Assembly: GCA_006969905.1 (NCBI GenBank)
Contig: CP030887.1
Location: forward strand, 620,001-684,000
Direction: 5' to 3'
Source of the DNA: Balneolaceae bacterium
GTDB lineage: Bacteria; Bacteroidota; Rhodothermia; Balneolales; Balneolaceae
DNA: 64,000 nucleotides
Under the pieces are notes generated by a model. It did no database searches, was not told where the DNA came from, and worked only from the letters and a program-made list of their open reading frames with translations. The first letter of the stretch is position 1, and each line of letters starts with the position of its first letter. Made by a program: the position numbers and the translations under genes. Shown piece after piece: positions 17,514 through 26,692 of this stretch.

Positions 17514-20243
17514 TTAAAAATTGAACACGTATCGTAATTGTACGATCCTGTCATTATTGCTATTGCCGGAAACGTTTGTAAGATTAGCATTAAATATAAA
17601 GGAATGAAATTCATTTAAATCGTACTGCGCACCAGCCTGTAAAACAAAGGTGCTGAAATCGTTCGTAACGGCATCATCAGCAAGTACAAAATAATCTGTT
17701 TCGGGTCTTCCGTCTTCTTGCGAGGCTTCGTCTATAATCAGTGAGCGTACCGTACTTCGGTTGGTAGTAAGTGCGAGGCGGCCGTTTATATTCAGTTTGT
17801 TCTCCATCATAAAGTAGCTGCCACCAACATACAGTCCAAAAATACTAATATCTGTTTGTCCGCTTCCGGTTTCTGTATTGTTGAATGTGAGCCCCAACTG
17901 GCTTCTTAATCTTATAGAATTAAACCGGCTGGTTATATTGAAATTGTAGGCCGAACTGTTTACATCACCAAAAGCAAAAACATCATCGGTAGTTTTAAGA
18001 TTAGAAAAACTCAGGGTAGCATCATGAATGATATCCAGAAGTTCAAATTGCTGGGTAATGGAGCCATTAAGATTGAGGGTAACATTGTTTTTTGGCACGG
18101 TAGAAACAAGCGTATCGGTACCCGAAATAATGAAGTTCTGAACAGCTGCTGTTAATAAATCGGGCGCTATATTATCATTGAACCTGCTTACCCCGTTGTC
18201 CCGCGTTCTGTAGCGTATACCCGCACTTACGCGTGGCAAGTCTCTTGAAACAGGATACCAGCTTAAATTAGTTCTATAAGTAATAGACTTGGTAGTGGCC
18301 TCTTTTGTATCAGTCACATTGTCCTCAAGAATTTCATACCCTAATGTTACATAAAGACGATTTTGAAGCATTCTAAAACGATCAGTGGCTGTAAAACCGG
18401 CAATGTCTTTACGAATGGTTGAGTTTGCCAGGGAACTGAAGTTCGGCCCTATCCACCGGTATTGCAGCTTAAAATTATTGCCCGGGTAGTTGATGGATAA
18501 TTCACTGTTTGCAGCAATTATACTGGTTGGGAAAAAAGGATCGGCAGAAGCAGAATCACTGTCAATATCTTTGATTCTGAGGGGTAGTATATTCATGTTC
18601 TCATTCACAATAATCAATGTCGATATCCGATCCAATATGTCTGCAACATCACTATCCAGTTCAAAACCCAGTTCATCAGCCCGGGCTACAGTGAGTGCTC
18701 CTCCATAGATATCGTTGTTAAGCGCACTAACAACCCCTTCTGCTTCCAGTCGGATTCTGTTTTTATGAAAACCCATTTTTAAATCTGCCCCGCCTACAAA
18801 ATTTCCCTTTGGTTGAACAGTACCATTTTGAACCTGGAGTAATTCCGGTTGAGCTGTCAGCTTATCGATGTGTCTTTGCGGATCAGAACCTGCTGTATTA
18901 ATTCCGGCCAGCAAAGTGTTATTAAGGTCATTAAAGTTTTGGACATTGAAGATGGATGTGGTGTCGTCCTGCACTTTCATGGCCTGTACCCCGATTTGAA
19001 AATGATCTTCATTTCCAAAGGCCACCCGTCCGCCTATAATTTCCCGTTGGAATGTCCCTCTTCCCTGGTCTTCAAACTTAAGCGTATAAGAGGTGTCTAC
19101 AACAACAGCGTTAATTGTGTCTTCCTCAACTACTACCATCGAGTAAAGGTTGGTGATTTTCCGGTTTATTTCACCATAAATAAATTGCAGGTTCAAATTC
19201 TCCCAAAGCAAGCTGGCTTCGGTATTTATTCCGAAGACCCTTCTGCCATTAATGGTAAATTGCCCCATCCGGGGATAAATATGCCCCGCCTGTAATCGCC
19301 ACCATTTACCTAACTGCATATTGAGGCCAAACCGGTTTTGCGGCTGTAACCTGCTCGACTCCTGAGAGGTAAAAAACCCATTCAGGGAATAGCGAAACAG
19401 GCCGTAGGATCCTGATATAGAACTACGAGCGGTATACGCATTGTTGATATTCCCCTGGATAACCTGGTTACGGGCACCAAGCTGGATACGACCCACGGGG
19501 CGGGTTCTTTCCCCTAGTCCTGTATAACCTATTGATGCCGCACTAACAACTTCGAAATCCCATTCTTCAACCAGGAATGTCTCCTCCCCGGTTACATATT
19601 CTATCCTGAATGTATGGGTACCTCTCCTCAACCCTTTTGGAACATACGAAATGAAATAATCGCTGGTGTCTGCCAAGGCCGTTACATCTCTTCCATCAAG
19701 TAAAAGCCTGAATTCACCCGGGGCCAGCGTGGAAACATCATAAAATAAAGCTACCGCCAGCACTACATCATTAGGTGCAAGTACTTCTCCCGGTTCAGGG
19801 GAGAGGATTGTATAATCAATGTCCTCTGACCTCTTATCTGGTTCGGTATGCTCGGGCTCAATAATATCTACCCGAACAGGATTTTCTGATGGGAGGTTTT
19901 CGGGGAAAAAGATATCCACCCCGGAAACCAGGGTAAGTTGAAAGTAATACTCCATTCCGGAATAGGATGGATTAGTTACCCGGATCGGAGTAGTAAAAAC
20001 ACCGTTTTGATATAACACTTCCTGCTGCTGGTAACCTACTCCGTCATCAAAATTTATAAACAGTACTGCTTCCTGTACATCCTCAAGGGTAACTCCTGGA
20101 ACTATAAATTCAAGATTAGTAAGCTCATTTCTTACAATCCCGGCAGGGGATTGATGCTGTACTGTGTATTGTGCCAGCAGGTCTTCCGGAAAGAAGATGC
20201 ATAACATCATACCCAGTAACAAAACTTGTACCCTATAACTCAT
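17514..20243 (-). CDS. Large secreted outer-membrane beta-barrel-like protein
   Basis: 909 residues: signal peptide (cleavage near LLAQ), two or so Ig-like beta domains in the first ~230 residues (TVQHQSPAGIVRNELTNLEF; LSPEPGEVLAPNDVVLAVAL), then long alternating amphipathic strands with turns to a terminal aromatic strand, VQLRYVFNF, as in outer-membrane barrels. No plug or TonB box is seen, so it is not a typical TonB receptor. It lies 42 bases after the FecR-domain gene and 6 before the CHASE2 cyclase. Function unknown; a surface sensor or anchor for the signalling operon is plausible. Confidence 0.75.
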   Translation of the reverse strand: MSYRVQVLLLGMMLCIFFPEDLLAQYTVQHQSPAGIVRNELTNLEFIVPGVTLEDVQEAVLFINFDDGVGYQQQEVLYQNGVFTTPIRVTNPSYSGMEYYFQLTLVSGVDIFFPENLPSENPVRVDIIEPEHTEPDKRSEDIDYTILSPEPGEVLAPNDVVLAVALFYDVSTLAPGEFRLLLDGRDVTALADTSDYFISYVPKGLRRGTHTFRIEYVTGEETFLVEEWDFEVVSAASIGYTGLGERTRPVGRIQLGARNQVIQGNINNAYTARSSISGSYGLFRYSLNGFFTSQESSRLQPQNRFGLNMQLGKWWRLQAGHIYPRMGQFTINGRRVFGINTEASLLWENLNLQFIYGEINRKITNLYSMVVVEEDTINAVVVDTSYTLKFEDQGRGTFQREIIGGRVAFGNEDHFQIGVQAMKVQDDTTSIFNVQNFNDLNNTLLAGINTAGSDPQRHIDKLTAQPELLQVQNGTVQPKGNFVGGADLKMGFHKNRIRLEAEGVVSALNNDIYGGALTVARADELGFELDSDVADILDRISTLIIVNENMNILPLRIKDIDSDSASADPFFPTSIIAANSELSINYPGNNFKLQYRWIGPNFSSLANSTIRKDIAGFTATDRFRMLQNRLYVTLGYEILEDNVTDTKEATTKSITYRTNLSWYPVSRDLPRVSAGIRYRTRDNGVSRFNDNIAPDLLTAAVQNFIISGTDTLVSTVPKNNVTLNLNGSITQQFELLDIIHDATLSFSNLKTTDDVFAFGDVNSSAYNFNITSRFNSIRLRSQLGLTFNNTETGSGQTDISIFGLYVGGSYFMMENKLNINGRLALTTNRSTVRSLIIDEASQEDGRPETDYFVLADDAVTNDFSTFVLQAGAQYDLNEFHSFIFNANLTNVSGNSNNDRIVQLRYVFNF

Positions 20244-20285
20244 ACTATGTATTTAACCAACAAAAGAACTTAACCTAACTGATGA

Positions 20286-21029
20286 TTACTGATCACCTTT
20301 TTCGTAATAATCGATTACAATTTCCCGGATCTGCCCATTGGCATCCCTGAACCTCAGTTTAAGTTGCTTCTTAATGAGCTCTTCATCCAACTCATCAAAT
20401 CCTTCATCCAGGTCCTCAATTTCATTATCATCTAATGTACCCGATTCAATTTCGTTCCCTTCCTCGTTTACACGTGCATACATTTTCTCAAACAGGGAAA
20501 TGGTTTCACCAGAAAGAAGTGCCGTTACATCCACCTGCCCGTCTTTTACCCAAACAAAACCATCTGCAGTATTACCCCATTGCGTACCTTTAACCGATGC
20601 CAATGAGCGGGATGTTGAAACTTCGAAATCATTGTTTCCCTGGGGCTCAATGTTCATGAATATTTCGCCCAGATTAAGATCTATCCTTGTAGAACTTTTT
20701 TTGCTGGCCCTTTCTGTTTCGCCCCGAACAATTAAAAGGGAATTGGGTTTAACTTTGGCAATACTCCTGTCCATAAATACAATAAGTGCATAGCCATCTT
20801 TATCAGTGCGGAGCGTATCTCCATCAAATAATTGCTCTCCTATTCCATCCTCTTCGCTTAAAATCTTCTCTGATTCATATTTACTGTTATCAACAGCAAC
20901 CGTTGGCTTAAACCGCTTGACTATCGCAAGGGGTCGATCCTTCTTTTCAATTTCTTCTGCTACAAAACCCATCAACAGGAACAATGCAACTACCGATACT
21001 AAAGAAATAAGCCTTTTTTGTGCTTTCAT
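20286..21029 (-). CDS. FecR-domain secreted protein
   Basis: 247 residues. An N-terminal hydrophobic segment (about 9-23) serves as signal or anchor. The FecR-like domain covers about 65-185: GDTLRTDKDGYALIVFMDRS, then LNLGEIFMNIEP and SVKGTQWGNTADGFVWVKDG, the usual FecR beta order. An acidic linker (ESGTLDDNEIEDLDEGFDEL) and a basic-acidic tail follow. There is no N-terminal cytoplasmic anti-sigma part and no ECF sigma gene nearby, so this is not a classical FecI/FecR pair. It overlaps the upstream gene by 4 bases (ATGA). Confidence 0.85.
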   Translation of the reverse strand: MKAQKRLISLVSVVALFLLMGFVAEEIEKKDRPLAIVKRFKPTVAVDNSKYESEKILSEEDGIGEQLFDGDTLRTDKDGYALIVFMDRSIAKVKPNSLLIVRGETERASKKSSTRIDLNLGEIFMNIEPQGNNDFEVSTSRSLASVKGTQWGNTADGFVWVKDGQVDVTALLSGETISLFEKMYARVNEEGNEIESGTLDDNEIEDLDEGFDELDEELIKKQLKLRFRDANGQIREIVIDYYEKGDQ

Positions 21030-22225
21030 TGTCTCTCTCCTATTATGATATCCCCATCTTCTATTTTTTGAAGTATCTCAGCCAGCTTTATAGTTGCCTG
21101 AGGCCCGCTCATCACTACTCCATCTATTTCAATATTCTGAAGTGAAAACCCCGCTTCTTTAAGACGATTATAAGCATCTTCACCCAAAAAGCTTACAAGC
21201 GTTCTTCTAATCTCATTATTTATTACTACCGTAGGTTCTCCTGATTCAGCTTTGGCAAGTACAAAACTCCAGACTTCAGAAGACCTTTCTTCTGTTGAGT
21301 TACCTGTTTGTATGGAGGCAATTATTTGCCAGTAGTAGGTTTGGCCTTCTTCTAATGGTTGTGCACCGGATGATGGGTACTGAAAGGTATTGCCCGTTAG
21401 AGTCACATCAAGATTTTCAAATTCAAGAAGTGATCCGCCAGAAGTAGTTGGTTCTGTACTGGTTGCTCCCTGCAACAGCGATTCAGGGCTATCCTGGCCA
21501 TTGTCATTTACCACAACCAGTCGATATTCAATACCTGCCTCCCCTTCCCAACTGAATTGAGGAAAAGGATTGGTGATTTCAACGTTTCCGTCAATTACAT
21601 CCCCGGGAGTTCTTAGAAAAATATCCTGCTCTTCTGAAATAAAAGCCTCACCACCAATTTCAGCAAATGCAGTTGCTACTTCCTGCCTACCACATGCATT
21701 TGTTCTTCTGTAAAGTGTGGCACTCACTGTATAAACATCAGAGGGCAACGTGGATACATCATCTAAATCTTCAAAAAACTCGTCGACATTGTTTTCTGTT
21801 TCTTCAAAAGAAACTGTTTCTTCCACGCCTAGGATAGCATCATCGGTAATATTATTGTTGGTAACATATACCAACTGGCGTGGGTCTAACGAGAAAGGAT
21901 TTATATCTTTTTGCCTGAATGAAATTATTACCCCTTTTTTAGCCGCCTCGATACTGAATTCCAGGTATAAATTTGAAATCAGGCTGTCTTCCAGGTTCTG
22001 AAGAAATGCTGACGCTAATACAGGGCCTTTTCCTTCTGAATCTAACCCTAAAGTTGCCAAACCCAACTCCTGTGCATTCTCAAGAGTAGGCGAAAGATCT
22101 ATTCTAAAATCAACATTGGGCACTTCACATTGGCCTTGTCCATGAAGATTAGACCCGGGAACAAAACAAATAATACAAAGTACAACAACCGTAAAAAGGG
22201 CTAAAAACCTTCTATTTGTATCCAT
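21026..22225 (-). CDS. Secreted protein of the FecR/CHASE2 operon, unknown
   Basis: 399 residues, first gene of the operon. A signal peptide (about 1-30, cleavage near LHGQ) precedes an N-terminal beta region with a Cys pair (GQCEVPN; RRTNACGR). A fibronectin-like domain follows (about 215-325): NPFPQFSWEGEAGIEYRL and QPLEEGQTYYWQIIAS, a pattern shared with secreted Ig-fold modules. The C-terminal ~65 residues are helical and end KIEDGDIIIGERQ. No enzyme motif was seen. It is coupled to the FecR gene by ATGA, implying coordinated synthesis. Confidence 0.65.
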   Translation of the reverse strand: MDTNRRFLALFTVVVLCIICFVPGSNLHGQGQCEVPNVDFRIDLSPTLENAQELGLATLGLDSEGKGPVLASAFLQNLEDSLISNLYLEFSIEAAKKGVIISFRQKDINPFSLDPRQLVYVTNNNITDDAILGVEETVSFEETENNVDEFFEDLDDVSTLPSDVYTVSATLYRRTNACGRQEVATAFAEIGGEAFISEEQDIFLRTPGDVIDGNVEITNPFPQFSWEGEAGIEYRLVVVNDNGQDSPESLLQGATSTEPTTSGGSLLEFENLDVTLTGNTFQYPSSGAQPLEEGQTYYWQIIASIQTGNSTEERSSEVWSFVLAKAESGEPTVVINNEIRRTLVSFLGEDAYNRLKEAGFSLQNIEIDGVVMSGPQATIKLAEILQKIEDGDIIIGERQ

Positions 22226-22333
22226 AATTAAATCCCACTAATTAGAATCGGAGTATATAATACTAAAACTGAATGTGGTTTCCACTTAATTTTACAAATA
22301 TGAGAATGGCGACAAAATTGCAGGGATGGAAAC

Positions 22334-22368
22334 AAAAAAAGCCTGCAAATACATATTTACAGGCTTTT
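22334..22368 (-). terminator. Rho-independent terminator after tRNA-Ala
   Basis: On the minus strand AAAAGCCTGTAAATA ... TATTTGCAGGC pairs almost completely and ends in a seven-T run (22340-22334). It follows the tRNA-Ala 3' end directly and separates it from the FecR/CHASE2 operon. Confidence 0.85.
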
Positions 22369-22369
22369 G

Positions 22370-22443
22370 TGGAGCTACGGGGATTCGAACCCCGGACCTT
22401 CGCGCTGCCAGCGCGACGCTCTAGCCAGCTGAGCTATAGCCCC
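22370..22443 (-). tRNA. tRNA-Ala (anticodon GGC)
   Basis: 74 nt on the minus strand. The 7-bp acceptor is GGGGCTA / TAGCTCC with discriminator A. The anticodon stem TCGCG/CGCGA encloses the loop CTGGCAG (anticodon GGC), and the T-arm carries GGTTCGAATCC. No CCA is encoded. The remaining bases up to 22645 are AT-rich and hold only the promoter region of the OmpA gene. Confidence 0.96.
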
Positions 22444-22645
22444 AAATCGTACAAGGGCGACAAAAATAAATATTTTATTTTCCAATTCACACCTCAAATA
22501 AAAACTACTTTTCTGTTGCTCACTCAAAGAATTAAAACAAGAATATTATTAGCATATAATATCTTAGTAATGAACTTTTTATATTCATAATCAATTCTCT
22601 ATTTTTAAACCAGACAATAAAACAATTCCAACGAAATCAACTACG

Positions 22646-23602
22646 ATGAAAAACACAAGATTAATGTTCTCGCTTGGTTCCGCTCTTTTAGTTTTTACAC
22701 TAATTACTGCTTGCGGATCTTCGGAACTATTAGCTCCATCTGAAAGAACTTTAGATTATCTCCGCTCACTTGATGAAGAAACCCTTCGATCCATTGATAC
22801 AGATGCGGATAGCCTCAATGACTATGTTGAGCTATATGATCATGAAACAGATCCCCTTAACCCTGACACTGACGGAGAAGGCCTTATTGATGGGGATGAA
22901 GTACTTATTCATAACACAGATCCTAAAAATGTAGATACGGATGGTGACGGACTATCCGATGCCGATGAAGTAAATTCTTATAATACAGATCCAACTAAAG
23001 CCGATACGGATGGCGATGGCCTTTCTGACGGTGATGAGATCAATAAGTACAGAACCGATCCAAATGACGCTAATGGCGATGCTGATGGCGATGGCGTTTC
23101 TGATGTAGATGAGATTATGACGCACAACACCGATCCTAATAAAGCTGATACAGATGGTGACGGGTTCAGTGACGGACAGGAAATAGAAATGGGAACGAAC
23201 CCTAACAATGCTTCTGATCCTGTTTATATTGATATGGATGATTTCAAAACTATCAACTTCGACTTCGATCGTTCTACATTACGTGATGATGCAGCTGCAA
23301 ACCTCGCTGACAACGTAGAACTATTAAAGTCTGCTCCGGCATTTAAAGTACGTGTTGACGCTTATACCGATCATGTGGGTGGAGACCAGTACAACTTACG
23401 ATTAAGCCTCAGAAGAGCTAAAGCTGTTGTTGACTTCTATACCAACAACGGTATTGCGGAAGACAGAATCGAGTCTCGCGGCCTTGGTAAAGCTCCTGTT
23501 GAATGTTCAGAGTCCGAAAAAGAAGCAAATGATGGATGCGAAAAGAACCGTAGAGCTGAGTCTCATCCGGTTAGTACTTTAAAGTACAAGCCAAATAATT
23601 AA
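22646..23602 (+). CDS. OmpA-family lipoprotein with thrombospondin type 3 repeats
   Basis: 318 residues: lipoprotein signal with lipobox LITAC (Cys 23), then about six calcium-binding thrombospondin type 3 repeats (about 50-185) of the form DTDGDGLSDADEVNSYNTDP, and a C-terminal OmpA domain (about 200-315). The last has the peptidoglycan-binding pattern VDAYTDHVGGDQYNLRLSLR ... RRAE. It probably links the outer membrane to peptidoglycan, stiffened by calcium. It stands alone with its own terminator, following tRNA-Ala on the other strand. The repeats are visible at DNA level between 22800 and 23215. Confidence 0.92.
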   Translation: MKNTRLMFSLGSALLVFTLITACGSSELLAPSERTLDYLRSLDEETLRSIDTDADSLNDYVELYDHETDPLNPDTDGEGLIDGDEVLIHNTDPKNVDTDGDGLSDADEVNSYNTDPTKADTDGDGLSDGDEINKYRTDPNDANGDADGDGVSDVDEIMTHNTDPNKADTDGDGFSDGQEIEMGTNPNNASDPVYIDMDDFKTINFDFDRSTLRDDAAANLADNVELLKSAPAFKVRVDAYTDHVGGDQYNLRLSLRRAKAVVDFYTNNGIAEDRIESRGLGKAPVECSESEKEANDGCEKNRRAESHPVSTLKYKPNN

Positions 23603-23627
23603 CCCAATTATTTGGACATCAAATTTT

Positions 23628-23660
23628 AAAAGGTGGGTCTTTTCAGGCTCACCTTTTTTT
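23628..23660 (+). terminator. Rho-independent terminator after the OmpA gene
   Basis: AAAAGGTG (23628-23635) pairs with CACCTTTT, and a run of seven T residues ends at 23660, between convergent genes. An A-run on the other side means it could work both ways. Confidence 0.8.
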
Positions 23661-23674
23661 ATGCCCCGATTTGA

Positions 23675-26110
23675 TTAGAAGAACCGGGCTATACTTATAC
23701 CGGGATAAATTCCGGGATTATCAATCCGGTAAGCAAGATCGAACCTGAACAAGCTAAAAATATTACTTAGAGAAACGCCCGCTTCTAAATGAATATCCTC
23801 AGGTTCTTGCTGGTTAAATAAAATATTACTTGAGTTGTAATTCCAGGTTTTACCCGCTCCGCCAAAAACAATAAGACTTAACCCTGTTTTAGGTGCCTTT
23901 CTCCAACCTAACATTTCGAATGGAACGCTTCTGAAATTATGCTCGGCGTACAAAGCAGCATAACTTCCTCCCTGGTAAGGAGTGTATCTTTTGGATTTCA
24001 AAGCACCAAAAGGGGAAAAATACCCGAGCGCAACATCTACGGCGCCATTCTCTTGCATAGGCAAATCACCAATATATGTTCCTGCATTTAACCGAACATC
24101 CAATGCATTCGGTATAAATCGTTTTTTATAAAATGTATTGAAACGCTTGTTTATATCAATTTCGAAACGGGTAAAATCCCAGTCACTTCCAAGTATTTTT
24201 AATGATTGTTCTACATTAATTTTCAAATTATTTGCACCTATAGCACCAAGTGTGTTCTCCAGATCACCTCTGGTAAGGTTAAACCGTACGGAACTTAACC
24301 GCCCTTCTTCTACCGGGGGATTTAACCGCTGGGTATTATCTCTGCCCAAAATGTCATAGCTGGTCTTAAAATCAATGGAACTATGATCTTCGTATGTGTA
24401 TTCCATTCTATACGTTGTATTCTTGCCTCTGGGACGATACGCAAATCGTAAAAAGCCGCCTGTATTCCGGTAATAATCAAAGTAGTCGTCATACCCGAAC
24501 AGAGGGAGTGTACTAAGCATCATTCGGCTAAACATTTCTGTATCGTAGCTGGTCCTGGTATCGCTCAGGTAGCCAAAAGTTACACCAAAACGTCGTGTTT
24601 TCTTTAGCGGCCACCAGGAAAATGATACTCCGTGTGTAAGTTCCTGGTAACCCAAATTATACCCTACTGTGGCTGATCCCCTGAACCTGTTTTTCACATA
24701 ATACTTTTCATGCGTTAATGACCCAAAAAAGGTTTCTACGCGGTTATACCGGGCATTATATTTAAGATCGCCTGCAAAATCCCGGATAAAAGAATTTCTA
24801 TTACCCTTTCCAGTAGAAACAGATCTTCCTGAATTATTTGAGCTTCCTCCTTCACTACTTACTTCAACATTCGAATCATCATCGTCATCAAAATCTATAA
24901 ACCGCGCAAAGAACCCTGTAGGCTTAAAGGCTTTCTCTAAAGTAGCAGTGCTATCTAATGTGCTGTAGGCTAATGTTTCCTTTTCTGATAACGGCACGGC
25001 ATCAATAGTTGTACTGAAAATAGAATCCGGTTTATTAATAGTCGTAGAATCTACGCTGAACAAATACCTGCTCTTGTATAACGAGTCTGGTATTTCAACA
25101 TTAATTTCATAATTGTTCAATTTTGAAACCTGACTAAAACCGATGGGAGGGAAACGCAATCCAACTACCCCGACTTTAATAAGCCCTTCAATCCTCACAT
25201 CAACCGGTAACCAAAAATCTCCACCGAAATTGCTGAACTGCTGTTCGTAATACAGGTTAAAATCCTGAACAGGCGGGGGGAAAACCACTACCTGGTTTGG
25301 CTTTAGCTTTACGGATAAAAGTGCAAATTCTTCATCCAATACATAAATAGTTCCTTCAAACAAGGGCTGTAATTTTCGCTTGGGCGATACCTCAATTTCA
25401 TACACAACCTTATCATCTATACTCTTATAGTCAACCAATTTGAAATTGTAGTATTTAAGAGCCCGCTTGTTGGTTACACCTACCATATCAAATTCTGCAA
25501 TATCCAGCATATCATCATAAAAATTTGGCAGATAGCTTACCCCGGCAAAATTATCTGCCCCTTCAATATTTGCAGTTTGCCTCCTTGAGATCAACACTTC
25601 TTTTGGCCCTCTTTCTTTATCCCAATATGCTTCTGATACACTTTCCGAGATGGATACAATGGAAGTATCATTTAAAAGCTGCTGGCGTGAATAGGCTTCT
25701 GCCCGGTAGGTTGAGAGCTTAGCCCGCCAGATTTGTTTTCTACGAATTACCTCTTTCATGATTGAAATGGCAGGGTCTTCTCCCGTAATCGTAATTTCAC
25801 CTAAATTTGCTATCGCTTCTTTCATGTTGAAATCCAATACTCCTTCATGATCTGAATCCACGATCTGTTCCTGGGTTTCGAACCCGATAAAACGTACAAC
25901 TATAGTAGCCGGAAACTCTTTGATAAAAAGGCTGTATTCCCCGTCCGAATTGGCAATAGTACCGGTATAAGTGTCTTTTATGATAACATGCGCTGCAGCT
26001 AAAGGCTCTCCGGTGGCAGCATCAACAATTTTTCCTTTGATCTGTTTTTGGCTGTATGCTGCATTTGAAGTAGCTAATGCAAATAATATCAACCCTAAAA
26101 AATACTTCAT
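23675..26110 (-). CDS. DUF5686 family outer-membrane protein with CarboxypepD_reg-like domain
   Basis: About 811 residues from ATG 26110 (MKYFLGLILFALATSNAAYS, a clear signal peptide); an ATG 12 codons earlier (26146) would put charged residues before it. The N-terminal CarboxypepD_reg-like domain (KGKIVDAATGEPLAAAHVI ... FIGFETQE) covers about 24-105. The DUF5686 body then runs to a C-terminal barrel-like region ending GIYPGISIARFF. It has no TonB plug. Family members are outer-membrane proteins of unknown role in the FCB group. It is transcribed toward the OmpA gene, with a terminator between. Confidence 0.85.
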   Translation of the reverse strand: MKYFLGLILFALATSNAAYSQKQIKGKIVDAATGEPLAAAHVIIKDTYTGTIANSDGEYSLFIKEFPATIVVRFIGFETQEQIVDSDHEGVLDFNMKEAIANLGEITITGEDPAISIMKEVIRRKQIWRAKLSTYRAEAYSRQQLLNDTSIVSISESVSEAYWDKERGPKEVLISRRQTANIEGADNFAGVSYLPNFYDDMLDIAEFDMVGVTNKRALKYYNFKLVDYKSIDDKVVYEIEVSPKRKLQPLFEGTIYVLDEEFALLSVKLKPNQVVVFPPPVQDFNLYYEQQFSNFGGDFWLPVDVRIEGLIKVGVVGLRFPPIGFSQVSKLNNYEINVEIPDSLYKSRYLFSVDSTTINKPDSIFSTTIDAVPLSEKETLAYSTLDSTATLEKAFKPTGFFARFIDFDDDDDSNVEVSSEGGSSNNSGRSVSTGKGNRNSFIRDFAGDLKYNARYNRVETFFGSLTHEKYYVKNRFRGSATVGYNLGYQELTHGVSFSWWPLKKTRRFGVTFGYLSDTRTSYDTEMFSRMMLSTLPLFGYDDYFDYYRNTGGFLRFAYRPRGKNTTYRMEYTYEDHSSIDFKTSYDILGRDNTQRLNPPVEEGRLSSVRFNLTRGDLENTLGAIGANNLKINVEQSLKILGSDWDFTRFEIDINKRFNTFYKKRFIPNALDVRLNAGTYIGDLPMQENGAVDVALGYFSPFGALKSKRYTPYQGGSYAALYAEHNFRSVPFEMLGWRKAPKTGLSLIVFGGAGKTWNYNSSNILFNQQEPEDIHLEAGVSLSNIFSLFRFDLAYRIDNPGIYPGISIARFF

Positions 26111-26204
26111 TTTTTCCCGATGAATTACCAAATTTAACTGGCGCACAATACTAAATTGAACCCCTAAAGTTTCATCAAATACGTATCTTCAGGCTATATA
26201 TTTT

Positions 26205-26277
26205 GACCCTTTAGTTCAACTGGATAGAATAGGAGCCTCCTAAGCTCTAGATCTGGGTTCGAGTCCCGGAGGGGTCA
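26205..26277 (+). tRNA. tRNA-Arg (anticodon CCT)
   Basis: 73 nt. The acceptor is GACCCTT / AGGGGTC with discriminator A. The D-stem is GTTC/GAAT; the anticodon stem GGAGC/GCTCT has loop CTCCTAA (anticodon CCT, reads AGG). The T-arm is GGGTTCGAGTCCC. No CCA is encoded. Confidence 0.95.
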
Positions 26278-26385
26278 CTGGTTTTATTGAATAATCAATG
26301 AAAATTTTTCAATGTTAAAATAGTCAGCTGTTCTGTATTTCAGGAAAAGAGGTTATCCCGAAACAAACCAGGAGCCCCTGTAAAA

Positions 26386-26673
26386 TTACTTATCTTTCCT
26401 GCTCTTGAAAACCATACCTAGAACAGCCGTCAATAAGGCCGCTCCAATAATAGACCAGATGACCGGAAAGGGCTTTCCACTTATTTCGATGGTCCAGAGA
26501 AGAGGCAGGTCTAACTCCATCGCGATCCATTTACCCAAAATAGCCCCAACAAAACCAACACCTGCCGAAATCAAACAACCCCCGCTGCCAATTTTAAAGC
26601 CCCCGATACTTTGGCCAATACCTCCACAAATAGAAGCAATAAACAGGTAGATGAGAAAATCAAAAATAGACAT
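26386..26673 (-). CDS. GlsB/YeaQ/YmgE-like small membrane protein
   Basis: 95 residues with three Gly-rich membrane segments: FLIYLFIASICGGIGQSIGG, GCLISAGVGFVGAILGKWIA and WSIIGAALLTAVLGMVF. A short basic tail (KSRKDK) follows. The Gly-zipper layout resembles the transglycosylase-associated/GlsB family of stress-linked membrane proteins, with an insert before the last segment. Actual function unknown. It lies 20 bases downstream of the ABC ATPase gene on the same strand and may share its transcript. Confidence 0.7.
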   Translation of the reverse strand: MSIFDFLIYLFIASICGGIGQSIGGFKIGSGGCLISAGVGFVGAILGKWIAMELDLPLLWTIEISGKPFPVIWSIIGAALLTAVLGMVFKSRKDK

Positions 26674-26692
26674 AGCAAAACCTTTAAGTTTT

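Noticed and set aside
18849..19295. Plus-strand ORF of 148 codons
   Set aside because: Antisense to the large barrel gene; no recognisable pattern.
22273..22590. Plus-strand ORF of 105 codons
   Set aside because: It runs across the tRNA-Ala gene and its terminator; non-coding.
22800..23220. Short regular DNA repeats resembling an array
   Set aside because: They encode thrombospondin type 3 repeats in frame; not CRISPR.
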